A stretch of 64,000 nt of DNA from Virgisporangium ochraceum (GTDB lineage: Bacteria > Actinomycetota > Actinomycetes > Mycobacteriales > Micromonosporaceae), in the NCBI RefSeq assembly GCF_016863655.1, contig NZ_BOPH01000105.1, forward strand, positions 124,001 to 188,000, in the 5' to 3' direction. This document shows, piece after piece, positions 31,723-40,179 of the stretch (positions are counted from its first letter, which is position 1; the number at the start of each line of letters is the position of its first letter). The position numbers and the translations under genes are program-made. Under the pieces are notes generated by a model. That model was not told the DNA's origin. It did no database searches and worked only from the letters and a program-made list of their open reading frames with translations.

Positions 31723-33060
31723 TCAACGCCGTGCGGGTGCGGCCGTGCTGCCGCGCACGACCAGGGTCGTCGCCAGCTCGACGTGGGTCTGGGTGATGGT
31801 CTTCCCGGCCGTCAGGGCCAGCACGAGCCGGGCCGCGGTGGCGCCCATCTCGCTGATCGGCTGCCGCACCGTGGTCAGCGGTGGCCCGCACCAGCCGGCG
31901 TAGGAGATGTCGTCAAAGCCCACCACGCTGAGCTCGTCGGGAATTCGCAACCCGGCCAGCCGGGCGGCCTCGTACACACCGAAGGCCTGCAGGTCGTTAC
32001 CGCAGAGCACGGCCGTCGGTGGCTCGTCGAGACGCAGCAGCTCCGCGGCGTGCGTCCGGCCGTCCTCGAACGAGAACCACATTCCGGAGCGCAGGAGGTT
32101 CCCGTCGAGCGGCGCGCCACCCGCGGCGAGGGCAGCCCGCACGCCGTCCAGGCGTTCGCGCGCGCACAGGCGGTCGAGCGGTCCGCTGATCACGGCGATC
32201 CGCTGGTGGCCCAGGTTGAGCAGGTGCCGAGCGGCGGCGAAGGCGCCGCGGCGGTTGGCCGCGGCCACCGAGGGCACCGGCTGCAGCGGCTCCACGATGG
32301 GATCCACCACGACGACGGGGATCGCGCCGGCGGCCAGCAGCCCACGCTGTTCGGGTGCGACCCCCATCTGCACGGCGATCATCCCGGCCGGTCGGCGCGA
32401 CAACAGGTCCCGCTCCCAGTTGCGGCCGGTCGCGGCCTCCCGCAACACGTCGGTGAAACCGACGGCGAGGTCGTGCTCGACCACGACCTGCTTGACGCCG
32501 CGCATGATCTCGATCGCGACCTGACCCAGCGCACCGTAGAAGACCACCTCGACGCAGGCGGCGCGGGTGACCTTCTCGGGACGCCGGTAGTTCTGCCCGC
32601 GCAGCAGCTCCTCCACCCGGCGACGGGTGTCCGCCGCCACCCCCGGACGGCCGTTGAGCACCTTCGACACCGTGGGCGGCGAGACACCGGCCAGCTGCGC
32701 GATCGCGGCCACCGTGAGCGCACCGCGGCGGCGGCCGGGTTTCCCGGTGGCCCGGGTCGCCGAGGGCGCAGGCGGGGCGGACGCGCTGACCGGCGTATCC
32801 GGACGGTCCGACGCGCCGGTGTCCCGGGCTGGCAGCGGGCGGCGCCGCGAACCGCGCCGTTCGGCGACCTCCCGCAGCAGGCGGACGCGCACCCGGTCGG
32901 CCTCCTGCGCCGCGTCGGCACCGGCGGGCACGGTCTGGACCAGGTACTGGCGCTTCTTCGAGGCAGGGTCGACGCCCGCGTAGACCCGCACCCGCAGCGA
33001 GCCGCTCGGCAGCGTCTCGATCTCACCCCGTGCCCGCGGCTCCGCATTTCCGGTGGCCAT
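31723..33060 (-). CDS. LacI-family regulator with integrase-like N-terminal domain
   Basis: This 445-residue protein has three parts. Residues about 10-70 (RGEIETLPSGSLRVRVYAGV, then DPASKKRQYL) look like the N-terminal arm domain of actinomycete tyrosine integrases. A linker runs to about 112. The LacI helix-turn-helix (VAAIAQLAGVSPPTVSKVLN, about 117-136) is followed by the periplasmic-binding-type sensor domain (about 165-445, with RRPAGMIAVQM and PDELSVVGFDDISYAGW). It is divergent from a GH30 xylanase and probably controls it in response to a xylo-oligosaccharide. ATG 33060 gives this architecture. Confidence 0.85.
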   Translation of the reverse strand: MATGNAEPRARGEIETLPSGSLRVRVYAGVDPASKKRQYLVQTVPAGADAAQEADRVRVRLLREVAERRGSRRRPLPARDTGASDRPDTPVSASAPPAPSATRATGKPGRRRGALTVAAIAQLAGVSPPTVSKVLNGRPGVAADTRRRVEELLRGQNYRRPEKVTRAACVEVVFYGALGQVAIEIMRGVKQVVVEHDLAVGFTDVLREAATGRNWERDLLSRRPAGMIAVQMGVAPEQRGLLAAGAIPVVVVDPIVEPLQPVPSVAAANRRGAFAAARHLLNLGHQRIAVISGPLDRLCARERLDGVRAALAAGGAPLDGNLLRSGMWFSFEDGRTHAAELLRLDEPPTAVLCGNDLQAFGVYEAARLAGLRIPDELSVVGFDDISYAGWCGPPLTTVRQPISEMGATAARLVLALTAGKTITQTHVELATTLVVRGSTAAPARR

Positions 33061-33088
33061 GGCGACACCGTAGCGCACCAATCCATCG

Positions 33089-33173
33089 ATGGCTCCACAT
33101 GGCTCCATGCACCGCGCGCGGCGCCCTGTCTGGTCAGGCGTGGAGCCATTCCGGCGCGGAGTAGTGGAGCTAT
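33089..33173. promoter_or_regulatory. four LacI-type half-sites
   Basis: ATGGCTCCAC (33089-33098) and ATGGCTCCAT (33099-33108) face GTGGAGCCAT (33140-33149) and GTGGAGCTAT (33164-33173). The first and third are perfect inverted partners. They lie just upstream of the LacI-family gene and in the leader of the xylanase gene, so they are likely operators for that regulator. Confidence 0.65.
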
Positions 33174-33433
33174 TGCGCCGATGTCCTGCTCCACGAAGTC
33201 CAATAGTTCGCTGCTCATGGTCGTGCTCGTCTCGAAACCCGCACCGAGAGAAATGGTCATTGCGGAAGCAGACCGGTTCTGCCAAAGTGAGCTTCCGATG
33301 GATGCCCATCGATTGTTATCGGGTGTCGGCACCGGGATCACGGTCAGTCCCGCGGCGGCGCAACGACCGGTGCGACCGGGTCCACGAGACCGAGCGGGCG
33401 CGGTTTAGCACCGACAGCCAGAAGGACGAAACA

Positions 33434-35170
33434 ATGACGCACGACCAGAACGAGCCCGGGCGCGGCGAACGACTGCTGAGCCGGAGAACCGTCCTGACGA
33501 CAATGGGTGCCGTCCCGGCCCTCACGGTCGCGGCGTCGGTCGTGGGGGCCACGCCGGCCGCGGCGGCCGCGGCGAACATCAACCCGTCGTCGACCCGCCA
33601 GACGATCCGCGGCTTCGGCGGCATGGCCCACGCGCTCTGGATCGGTGACCTGACCGCGGCCCAGCGGGACACGGCGTTCGGCGCCGGCGAGGGCCGGCTG
33701 GGATTCTCGGTGCTACGGATCCCCGTCGGCGAAACCCAGTCCGACTGGAGTCGCGACCTCGCGACCGCCCAGCGCGCGGTCGCGCTCGGAGCGACCGTCA
33801 TCGCGTCGCCGTGGAACCCTCCCGCCAGCATGATCGAGACCTTCACGCGCGGCAGCCAGACCAACGCCAGGCGTCTGCGCTACAGCTCGTACGCCGCCTA
33901 CGCCCAGCACCTGAACGACTTCACCGCCTACATGCGCAACAACGGCGTGAACCTGTACGGGATATCGATCCAGAACGAGCCCGACTACGCCGCCGAATGG
34001 ACCTGGTGGACCTCCGCCGAGATCGTCCGGTTCCTTCGGGAGAACGCCGGCTCGATCAGCACGAGGGTCATCGCGCCGGAGTCCTTCCAGTACATCAAGT
34101 CGCTGTCGGACCCGATCCTCAACGACCCCGCGGCGCTGGCCAACGTCGACATCATCGGGGCGCACCTGTATGGCACGTCGTACGCGAACTTCCCGTACCC
34201 GCTGTTCAAGCAGAAGGGCGCGGGCAAAGAGCTGTGGATGACCGAGGTCTACTACCCCAACAGCAGTGACTCCGGCGACCTGTGGCCCCAGGCACTCGAC
34301 GTGGGCCAGCACATCCACCACGCCATGGTCGACGCGGAGTTCCAGGCCTACATCTGGTGGACCATCCGGCGCGGCTACGGCCCGATGCGCGAAGACGGTC
34401 AGATCAGCAAGCGCGGCGCCATGATGGCGCACTTCTCCCGGTTCGTGCGTCCGGGCTACGTACGGATCGACGCGACCGCGAACCCGACGTCGAACGTGTA
34501 CGTGTCGGCGTACCGGGGCGGCGACACCGTCGTCATCGTCGCCGTCAACAAGAACACCTCCTCGGTGAGCCAGCAGTTCACGTTGGCCAACAGCACGACC
34601 TCCGGCAGCGTCGCGAACTGGCTGACCGACGCGAGCCGGACCGTCGCGCCCCAGGGCGCGCTCACGATGTCGAACGGCTCGCTCACCGTCAACCTCCCGG
34701 CCCGCAGCATCATGACGTTCGTGGTCGGCGCGACCGTCGGCCCGGCCCCCACCACCTACCGCCTCGCGAACGTCGGCAGCGGCCTCGTGCTGGCGCTCTA
34801 CCAGATGTCCACGGCCGACGGCGGCCGTGCCATGCAGTGGGCCGACAACGGAACCGCCGACCACAACTGGGAAATCATCACCGACGGAAGCGCGGTCCGG
34901 TTCCGCAACGCCTACAGCGGCAAGGTCCTCGGCGTGCAGAACATGTCCACCGCCGACAACGCGAATGTCCTGCAATGGGCCGACAACGGCACGGCCGACC
35001 ACCGGTGGACCATGATCGCCCAGGCCGACGGAAGCTACAAGATCGTCAACGTCAACAGCGGGAAGCTGCTCGCCATCCAGAACAACTCCACCGCCAACGG
35101 CGCCTTCGCCGTTCAGGAGTCCGACAACGGCACGAGCGACAACCTGTGGCGACTGGTCCGCAACACCTGA
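33434..35170 (+). CDS. xynC: GH30 glucuronoxylanase with ricin-type lectin domain
   Basis: This 578-residue secreted enzyme has a twin-arginine signal (LSRRTVLTTMG, residues 15-25). Next is a GH30 subfamily 8-type catalytic domain (about 48-440) closely like Bacillus XynC. The acid/base is Glu182 in SIQNEPDY and the nucleophile Glu271 in LWMTEVYYPN. A C-terminal beta-trefoil (about 448-578, three QWADNG/QESDNG repeats) binds xylan. It should cut glucuronoxylan at positions set by glucuronic acid side chains. The linked LacI-type regulator and half-sites suggest substrate-controlled expression. GAAGGA precedes the ATG. Confidence 0.92.
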   Translation: MTHDQNEPGRGERLLSRRTVLTTMGAVPALTVAASVVGATPAAAAAANINPSSTRQTIRGFGGMAHALWIGDLTAAQRDTAFGAGEGRLGFSVLRIPVGETQSDWSRDLATAQRAVALGATVIASPWNPPASMIETFTRGSQTNARRLRYSSYAAYAQHLNDFTAYMRNNGVNLYGISIQNEPDYAAEWTWWTSAEIVRFLRENAGSISTRVIAPESFQYIKSLSDPILNDPAALANVDIIGAHLYGTSYANFPYPLFKQKGAGKELWMTEVYYPNSSDSGDLWPQALDVGQHIHHAMVDAEFQAYIWWTIRRGYGPMREDGQISKRGAMMAHFSRFVRPGYVRIDATANPTSNVYVSAYRGGDTVVIVAVNKNTSSVSQQFTLANSTTSGSVANWLTDASRTVAPQGALTMSNGSLTVNLPARSIMTFVVGATVGPAPTTYRLANVGSGLVLALYQMSTADGGRAMQWADNGTADHNWEIITDGSAVRFRNAYSGKVLGVQNMSTADNANVLQWADNGTADHRWTMIAQADGSYKIVNVNSGKLLAIQNNSTANGAFAVQESDNGTSDNLWRLVRNT

Positions 35171-35214
35171 CCATTGTGTGCTCAGCCCCTGCGTCGTGCA
35201 GGAGGGGTCGTGGC

Positions 35215-35560
35215 CGGGTCGCCGGAATGCGGCCCGGCCCTGCGGGCCGATGTGGTCGGCGGCGAGGTTGCGGGCGGCCTGGACGGCCGGGCCCGCGTCC
35301 ATCGGCGAGAACCGGTGAATGCGGTGCTGCCATGTCAGATCGCCGATGAACCTCGCGACGATCGGCGCCCCGTAGAGGACGGCCAGAGTGGCGGTGAACG
35401 CACCGGCGGTGTCGCAGCAGGAGCCGAGTCCCGCTCCCCGCAGGGCGATCAGCGTGAGGTATACGACCGTGCCGAGGGCCGCTCTCCGGGTCGGGTCGTC
35501 GACGAGTGACCACGGCGGGAGCCCGCGGGCCGTAGTGAATCCGTTGCGCGGCACGGCCAG
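35215..35560 (-). pseudogene. ABC-2 transporter permease C-terminal remnant
   Basis: The minus strand reads LVDDPTRRAALGTVVYLTLI, then AGAFTATLAVLYGAPIVARF and WQHRIHRFSPMDAGPAVQAA. This is the last third of an ABC-2 permease of the multidrug/antibiotic export type (GTVLYLxLxAL to the PMxAGLAIQ block). The final membrane helix is lost in a frameshift, and no ATPase gene is adjacent. Confidence 0.65.
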
Positions 35561-35765
35561 GAGCGTCGGCTCGACGGTGCGTGTGCTGGACTCGGCGTCA
35601 CCGCCAGTACGGCGAGCGTCATGACCGCGATCTGGCCGAGGCTGGCGCCAGCTTGGGCAGGTCGAGGGTGCACGGCTGATCGCCATGGGCGTAGACGAGG
35701 GAGGCGTTGCCGCATCGAGGATCGTTGACGTAAAGTGCGAGGCCTGTCGAGGGTGCGGGCGGGTT

Positions 35766-38561
35766 GTGGTGCTGCGGATCCAGGTGCTCGGCCACGTGGC
35801 CGCCTGGCATGATCGTGAGCCGCTCAGCCTCGGATCCACCGCCCAACGGGCCGTCCTCGGCCTGGTCGCGGTCGCTGGCGGGCAGGTGGTTCCGCGCACT
35901 GCGATCATGGACGTCCTCTGGCCCGACCGCACTCCCCCGGCGTCCGCCGTGAACGTCATCCAGACGCATGTCCTGCGGCTCCGCCGCCAGCTGGAGCCGG
36001 ACCGGCCGTCGCGGGGCCGGTCGGGCGTGCTGGTTCAGGTCGGCGACGGCTACGCGTTGCGGGCCCCGACGGCGGCGGTCGACCTGCTGCGCTTCCGGCA
36101 GCTGGTCGAGTCGGCGGAGCGCAGGCAGCTCGCCGGCGACCCGCAGGAGGCGGCGGCGTTGCTCGACGAGGCGCTCGGGCTGTGGCACGGTCCGCCGCTG
36201 GCCGACATACCGGCACTCGCCGGACATCCCCACACGGTGGCACTGGCCGCCGAGCAGCGGGTGGCACTCGCACGGTACGGCGACCTGATGATCGCCCTCG
36301 GGTCGGCTGCCGACGTCCTGCCGAAGCTGGAGCAGGTGGCGGCGGCCAACCCGCTCGACGAGGTGGCCCAGGCGCGCCTGATCCGGGCGTACGGCGCGGC
36401 CGGCCGGCGAGGGCAGGCGTTCACGCTCTTCGGTGAGGTACGCCGCCGGCTCGTCGAGGAGCTGGGCGTGGACCCGGGGCCTGAGCTGGTGCGCGCACAC
36501 ACTGACCTGCTGCACAGCGTCGGGTCGGGTAAATCCGCCGACGACCACCGTCGCCCGGCGGCGCCCGCGCAGCTTCCCGCCGCGATCCGCGGCTTCACCG
36601 GGCGGGTCCCCGAACTCGCCCGGCTGCACAAGGCGATCACCGGGTCCGCCGGCACCACGATCGTCGCGGTGTCCGGCACCGCCGGTGTCGGCAAGACGGC
36701 CCTCGCCGTGCACTGGGCGCATCAGGTCGCCGACCAGTTTCCCGATGGGCAGATCTTCCTCGACCTGCGCGGGTTCCACGGCAGCGGCCGGGCGGTGGAG
36801 CCGGCCGAGGCCGTCCGGGACCTGCTCGACGCGCTGCAGGTGCCCGAGGATCGCGTCCCGGTCAGCGTCGCCGCACAGACGGCCCTGTTCCGCAGCCTGG
36901 TCTGCACCCGGCAGATGCTGTTCGTGCTCGACAACGCCCGCGACACGGCGCAGGTGCGCCCGCTGCTGCCGGGCGGGTCGCGCTGCCTCGTGCTCGTCAC
37001 CAGCCGCAACCAGCTGGCCGGTCTGGTCGCCACGGACGGCGCCCAACCGGTCGGGCTCGACCTGCTCGACGCCGCCGAGTCCCGCGATCTGCTGGCCGCT
37101 CGCCTCGGCGCCGACCGCGTGGCGGCCGAGGCGCCAGCGGTGGCGGACATCGTCAACCGGTGCGCGGGCCTGCCCCTGGCGCTGGCGATCGTGGCCGCTC
37201 GGGCGGCCACCAACCCGCACTTCTCGCTGCGGGACCTCGCCGGTGAGCTGTGCGACGAGCGGATCAGGCTGGACGCGCTCGGCACCGACGAACACGGCAG
37301 TGTCGTCCGCAGCGTGTTCTCGTGGTCGTACCGCGCCCTCGGGCCGGCCGCGGCCACGATGTTCCGGCGGCTCGGCTCGCATCCGGGACCGGCGGTCTCG
37401 CTGCCGGCGGCGGCGAGCCTGGCCGGGTTACCCGCGTCCGATGTCCGGCCGGCCCTGGCCGAGCTGACCCGCGCGAACCTCGTGACGGAGCCCAGCCCCG
37501 GCCGGTACAGCTGCCACGACCTGCTCCACGCATACGCGGCCGAGATCGCCCGTACCGTCGACGGGCCCGACGCTCTGCACGCGGCGCGCGGCCGGATGAT
37601 CGGCCACTACCTGCACACCGCGCGCACGGCCGACCGGCTGCTGCTGCCGCACCGCGAACCTCCGGTCGTGCTCGACCGGATGCCGCCCGGCACCACGCCG
37701 GAGACGCCGGAGGACCGGGACGCGGCGATGCGGTGGTTCGCCGCCGAGCACCGGACGCTGGTCACGGTCACCCGGGAGGCCGCCGCCACCGGATTCGACG
37801 CGGACGCCGCGCGACTGGCGTGGACGCTGTGCACCTTCTTCCAATGGCGTGGGCACTGGCACGACCAGGCCATCACCCAGCGGCTCGCTCTGCGGGCCGC
37901 CGAGCGCCTCGGCGACGACACCGGGCAGGCGCACGCGCGTCATCACCTCGGCCGCGCACACGCCAAACTGAGCCGCCCCGACGACGCGCAGTACCACTAC
38001 CGGCAGGCCCTGCACCTGTTCGGCCGGTGCGGCGACCACGCGGGACAGGGCCAGACCCATCTCGGGCTCGGCGCGCTGTTCGAACAGCGGGGCGACTCGC
38101 GCACGGCGTTGCGCCACGCCCTGCGGGCCCTCGACCTCTTCCGACTCGCGGGCAACCTGCCGGGCCAGGCCAACGCGATGAACTCGGCCGGGTGGTGCCA
38201 CGTCCAGCTCGGCCACCACGAGCAGGCGATCGCCGCCTGTCAGGAAGCGCTCGCACTCCAGCAGGAGATCGGCGACCGCGACGGCGAGGCCGCCACCTGG
38301 GACAGCCTCGGGTACGCCCACCACAGTCTCGACCGCTTCGACGAAGCCGCCGCCTGTTACCAGCGGGCCATCGACCTCCGGCGCGACCTCGGCGACCGCT
38401 ACTACGAGGCCGCCAGCCTGCACCGGCTCGGCGACACCCGGCTCGCCTCCGGCGACCCGGCGGCGGCCGCGGAATCCTGGCGCGCCGCCCTGGACATCCT
38501 CGACGCGCTCGGCCACGCAGACTCCGCCGGGATCCGCGGGAAGCTGGCCTCCTGTTCCTGA
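35766..38561 (+). CDS. SARP/AfsR-type regulator with NB-ARC and TPR domains
   Basis: This 931-residue protein has an OmpR-like winged helix at residues about 1-95 (LSLGSTAQRAVLGLVAVAGG, then VNVIQTHVLRLRRQL) and a BTAD helical domain (about 100-245, ending EELGVDPGPELVRAH). An NB-ARC ATPase follows (Walker A SGTAGVGKTALAVHWA at about 305; FVLDNARD as Walker B), with C-terminal TPRs from about 690. Such proteins activate secondary-metabolite or developmental genes. No biosynthetic cluster is adjacent. GTG 35766 or 35769 is the likely start. Confidence 0.88.
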   Translation: MVLRIQVLGHVAAWHDREPLSLGSTAQRAVLGLVAVAGGQVVPRTAIMDVLWPDRTPPASAVNVIQTHVLRLRRQLEPDRPSRGRSGVLVQVGDGYALRAPTAAVDLLRFRQLVESAERRQLAGDPQEAAALLDEALGLWHGPPLADIPALAGHPHTVALAAEQRVALARYGDLMIALGSAADVLPKLEQVAAANPLDEVAQARLIRAYGAAGRRGQAFTLFGEVRRRLVEELGVDPGPELVRAHTDLLHSVGSGKSADDHRRPAAPAQLPAAIRGFTGRVPELARLHKAITGSAGTTIVAVSGTAGVGKTALAVHWAHQVADQFPDGQIFLDLRGFHGSGRAVEPAEAVRDLLDALQVPEDRVPVSVAAQTALFRSLVCTRQMLFVLDNARDTAQVRPLLPGGSRCLVLVTSRNQLAGLVATDGAQPVGLDLLDAAESRDLLAARLGADRVAAEAPAVADIVNRCAGLPLALAIVAARAATNPHFSLRDLAGELCDERIRLDALGTDEHGSVVRSVFSWSYRALGPAAATMFRRLGSHPGPAVSLPAAASLAGLPASDVRPALAELTRANLVTEPSPGRYSCHDLLHAYAAEIARTVDGPDALHAARGRMIGHYLHTARTADRLLLPHREPPVVLDRMPPGTTPETPEDRDAAMRWFAAEHRTLVTVTREAAATGFDADAARLAWTLCTFFQWRGHWHDQAITQRLALRAAERLGDDTGQAHARHHLGRAHAKLSRPDDAQYHYRQALHLFGRCGDHAGQGQTHLGLGALFEQRGDSRTALRHALRALDLFRLAGNLPGQANAMNSAGWCHVQLGHHEQAIAACQEALALQQEIGDRDGEAATWDSLGYAHHSLDRFDEAAACYQRAIDLRRDLGDRYYEAASLHRLGDTRLASGDPAAAAESWRAALDILDALGHADSAGIRGKLASCS

Positions 38562-38748
38562 CCGCGTCGACCGCGGCTGCGTGACCGGTCGGCGTTCGGC
38601 CGACATGTATCCGGCATTCACCGGGGGTCCCCGGCCGCGCCGTCAGGATCGCCGGGACCCGGTCAAGTCACCGTCCAGTCGGGGTCCAGCGGATCATGCA
38701 AACCTGTCGATGTCGATCAACCCCCGTCCGACCGGAAGGAATCGGTAC

Positions 38749-39375
38749 ATGGCGGTCATCAGTAGGAAGGACCCGGGGCGCCGCGGTGTCGGCAGGCGCC
38801 TGGGTTGGCTCGGTCTGGTCGCGGTTCTGGTGGCGAATCTCCTGACGGTTGCGCTGGGTGGCGCACCCGCCAGCGCGGCCGGCGTCGCCTGCCCGGACGT
38901 TCAGTGGACGCACGTCGGCGGGCGCCCACCCAACTGGCGCGGCCACGTCTACACCCTGCACGCGGTCACGCCGACGTTCAACGTGAGCGACGCGCGGACG
39001 GTGATCAACGGGCTCGACACGCCGGCGTCGGCCACCTTCACCTCACAGCAGTCCCGCACGTACGAGCTGTCTGTGACGGCCGGCTTCAGCGCGTCGTTCT
39101 TCGGCTTCCTCACGGCCAACGTCAGCGCGACGATCGTGCAGAGCCGCACGACGTCGATCGGGGTCTCCGCGACGGCCACGGTCCCGGCGCACGGCCGGGT
39201 CGACGGCCAGTACGGCATCGAGGCGTACAACATCACCTACACGGCGCACCAGTACCGCTTCATCGGCTCGAACCTGCCACCCCCCGGCAAGAAGAGCTGC
39301 ATCGACGAGGGCGTCAAGTCCGGGACGACCAACGCACCCACCACTGTGGAGGGCTGGCGCCTGATCGCCGGGTAG
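38749..39375 (+). CDS. secreted protein, possibly pore-forming-like
   Basis: This 208-residue protein has a long signal peptide (GRRLGWLGLVAVLVANLLTV, cleavage after SAA). The mature part has a serine/threonine-rich beta stretch (VTAGFSASFFGFLTANVSAT, then IGVSATATVPAHGRVDGQYG). That resembles the amphipathic hairpins of aerolysin/ETX-MTX2-like beta-pore proteins. Two cysteines may form a disulphide. GGAAGG precedes the ATG. The resemblance is by composition and pattern only. A perfect terminator hairpin follows. Confidence 0.6.
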   Translation: MAVISRKDPGRRGVGRRLGWLGLVAVLVANLLTVALGGAPASAAGVACPDVQWTHVGGRPPNWRGHVYTLHAVTPTFNVSDARTVINGLDTPASATFTSQQSRTYELSVTAGFSASFFGFLTANVSATIVQSRTTSIGVSATATVPAHGRVDGQYGIEAYNITYTAHQYRFIGSNLPPPGKKSCIDEGVKSGTTNAPTTVEGWRLIAG

Positions 39376-39410
39376 CCACAGCCCTCGTCGTCTCGTCGTC
39401 CGTCATTTGT

Positions 39411-39443
39411 CGGGAGCCCGGAGTTTCCCACTCCGGGCTCCCG
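39411..39443. terminator. perfect 13-bp hairpin terminator
   Basis: CGGGAGCCCGGAG and CTCCGGGCTCCCG are exact reverse complements with a 7-base TTTCCCA loop. They lie 35 bases after the stop of the secreted protein. Confidence 0.85.
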
Positions 39444-39650
39444 TTCGCGTGCGCACTTCAAACCAGATGGTTGACGCGGATGGTTCCGGGCAGCGAGGAG
39501 TGGATGCGGGGCGAAGGGGTGGAAGCGGTTGCCCGGACCGACTACGGCACCTACCTGACCCTGCCGGTCGAGGCCGACGCCACGAGCCGGACAGCACGTG
39601 ACCGGAAAACCGGTCGGCGTCGGTTGGGGAGCCGTCTAGGCTGGCCCGTC

Positions 39651-40160
39651 GTGCGATCACTTGACGAGCGCGAGATCCGGTCGTCCTTCGTCAACTGCAG
39701 CAAGGGCGAGGTCGGCCGGATCCGGATGCCCAGCGGACTCGGCGGCATCCGCTGGGCCGACCTCGACTATCTGGGCTGGACCGACCCCGGCGCGCCGTTG
39801 CGGTCGCTGCTCGTCGTTCCCCGCGCCGATGGCGTGACCGGGTTGGTACTGCGACGACCGGAGGCCTCGGGTGCGAAGGCGAGCGCGGTCCGCTCGACCA
39901 TGTGCCGGGTGTGCCTGACCGAGCACGGCGCATCGGGGGTGGCGCTGTTCGTCGCTCCCCTGGCCGGTGCGGCCGGGCGGCGGGGGAACACGGTCGGCGA
40001 GTATCTGTGCGCGGATCTGGCGTGTTCGTTGTACCTGCGCGGCAAGCGTCAACCCAGGATGCGGCTGGTCCGCCGCGAGGAGACGCTCACCATGGAGGAA
40101 CGCATCGACCGGGCGATGGCCAATCTGTCGTCGTTCGTGGATCGGGTCACCGCCGGCTGA
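39651..40160 (+). CDS. FBP-domain protein (EF-G-binding type)
   Basis: This 169-residue protein matches the FBP/FusB-like family. It has a helical N-terminus (IRSSFVNCSKGEVGRIRMPS) and a C-terminal four-cysteine zinc finger (MCRVCLT and GEYLCADLACSLYLRGKR). Family members with this finger bind elongation factor G on the ribosome; some give fusidic acid tolerance. Here the role is inferred from the fold. GTG 39651 begins the family-typical length. Confidence 0.8.
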   Translation: MRSLDEREIRSSFVNCSKGEVGRIRMPSGLGGIRWADLDYLGWTDPGAPLRSLLVVPRADGVTGLVLRRPEASGAKASAVRSTMCRVCLTEHGASGVALFVAPLAGAAGRRGNTVGEYLCADLACSLYLRGKRQPRMRLVRREETLTMEERIDRAMANLSSFVDRVTAG

Positions 40161-40179
40161 CGCGCACCGCCGTGTACCA

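Noticed and set aside
33713..35959. A 748-codon minus-strand frame covering the xylanase
   Set aside because: Only its first part (about 35215-35560) has real coding signal, an ABC permease remnant. The rest is the shadow of the xylanase.
35619..37382. A 587-codon open frame on the minus strand opposite the SARP regulator
   Set aside because: It is antisense to a gene with clear domains and motifs. Long antisense frames are expected where third codon positions are almost all G or C, and its sequence is low-complexity Arg/Glu/Gly/Val.
35766..38561. SARP as cluster-situated regulator of a biosynthetic gene cluster
   Set aside because: No polyketide, peptide or other biosynthetic core genes occur within the window on either side.
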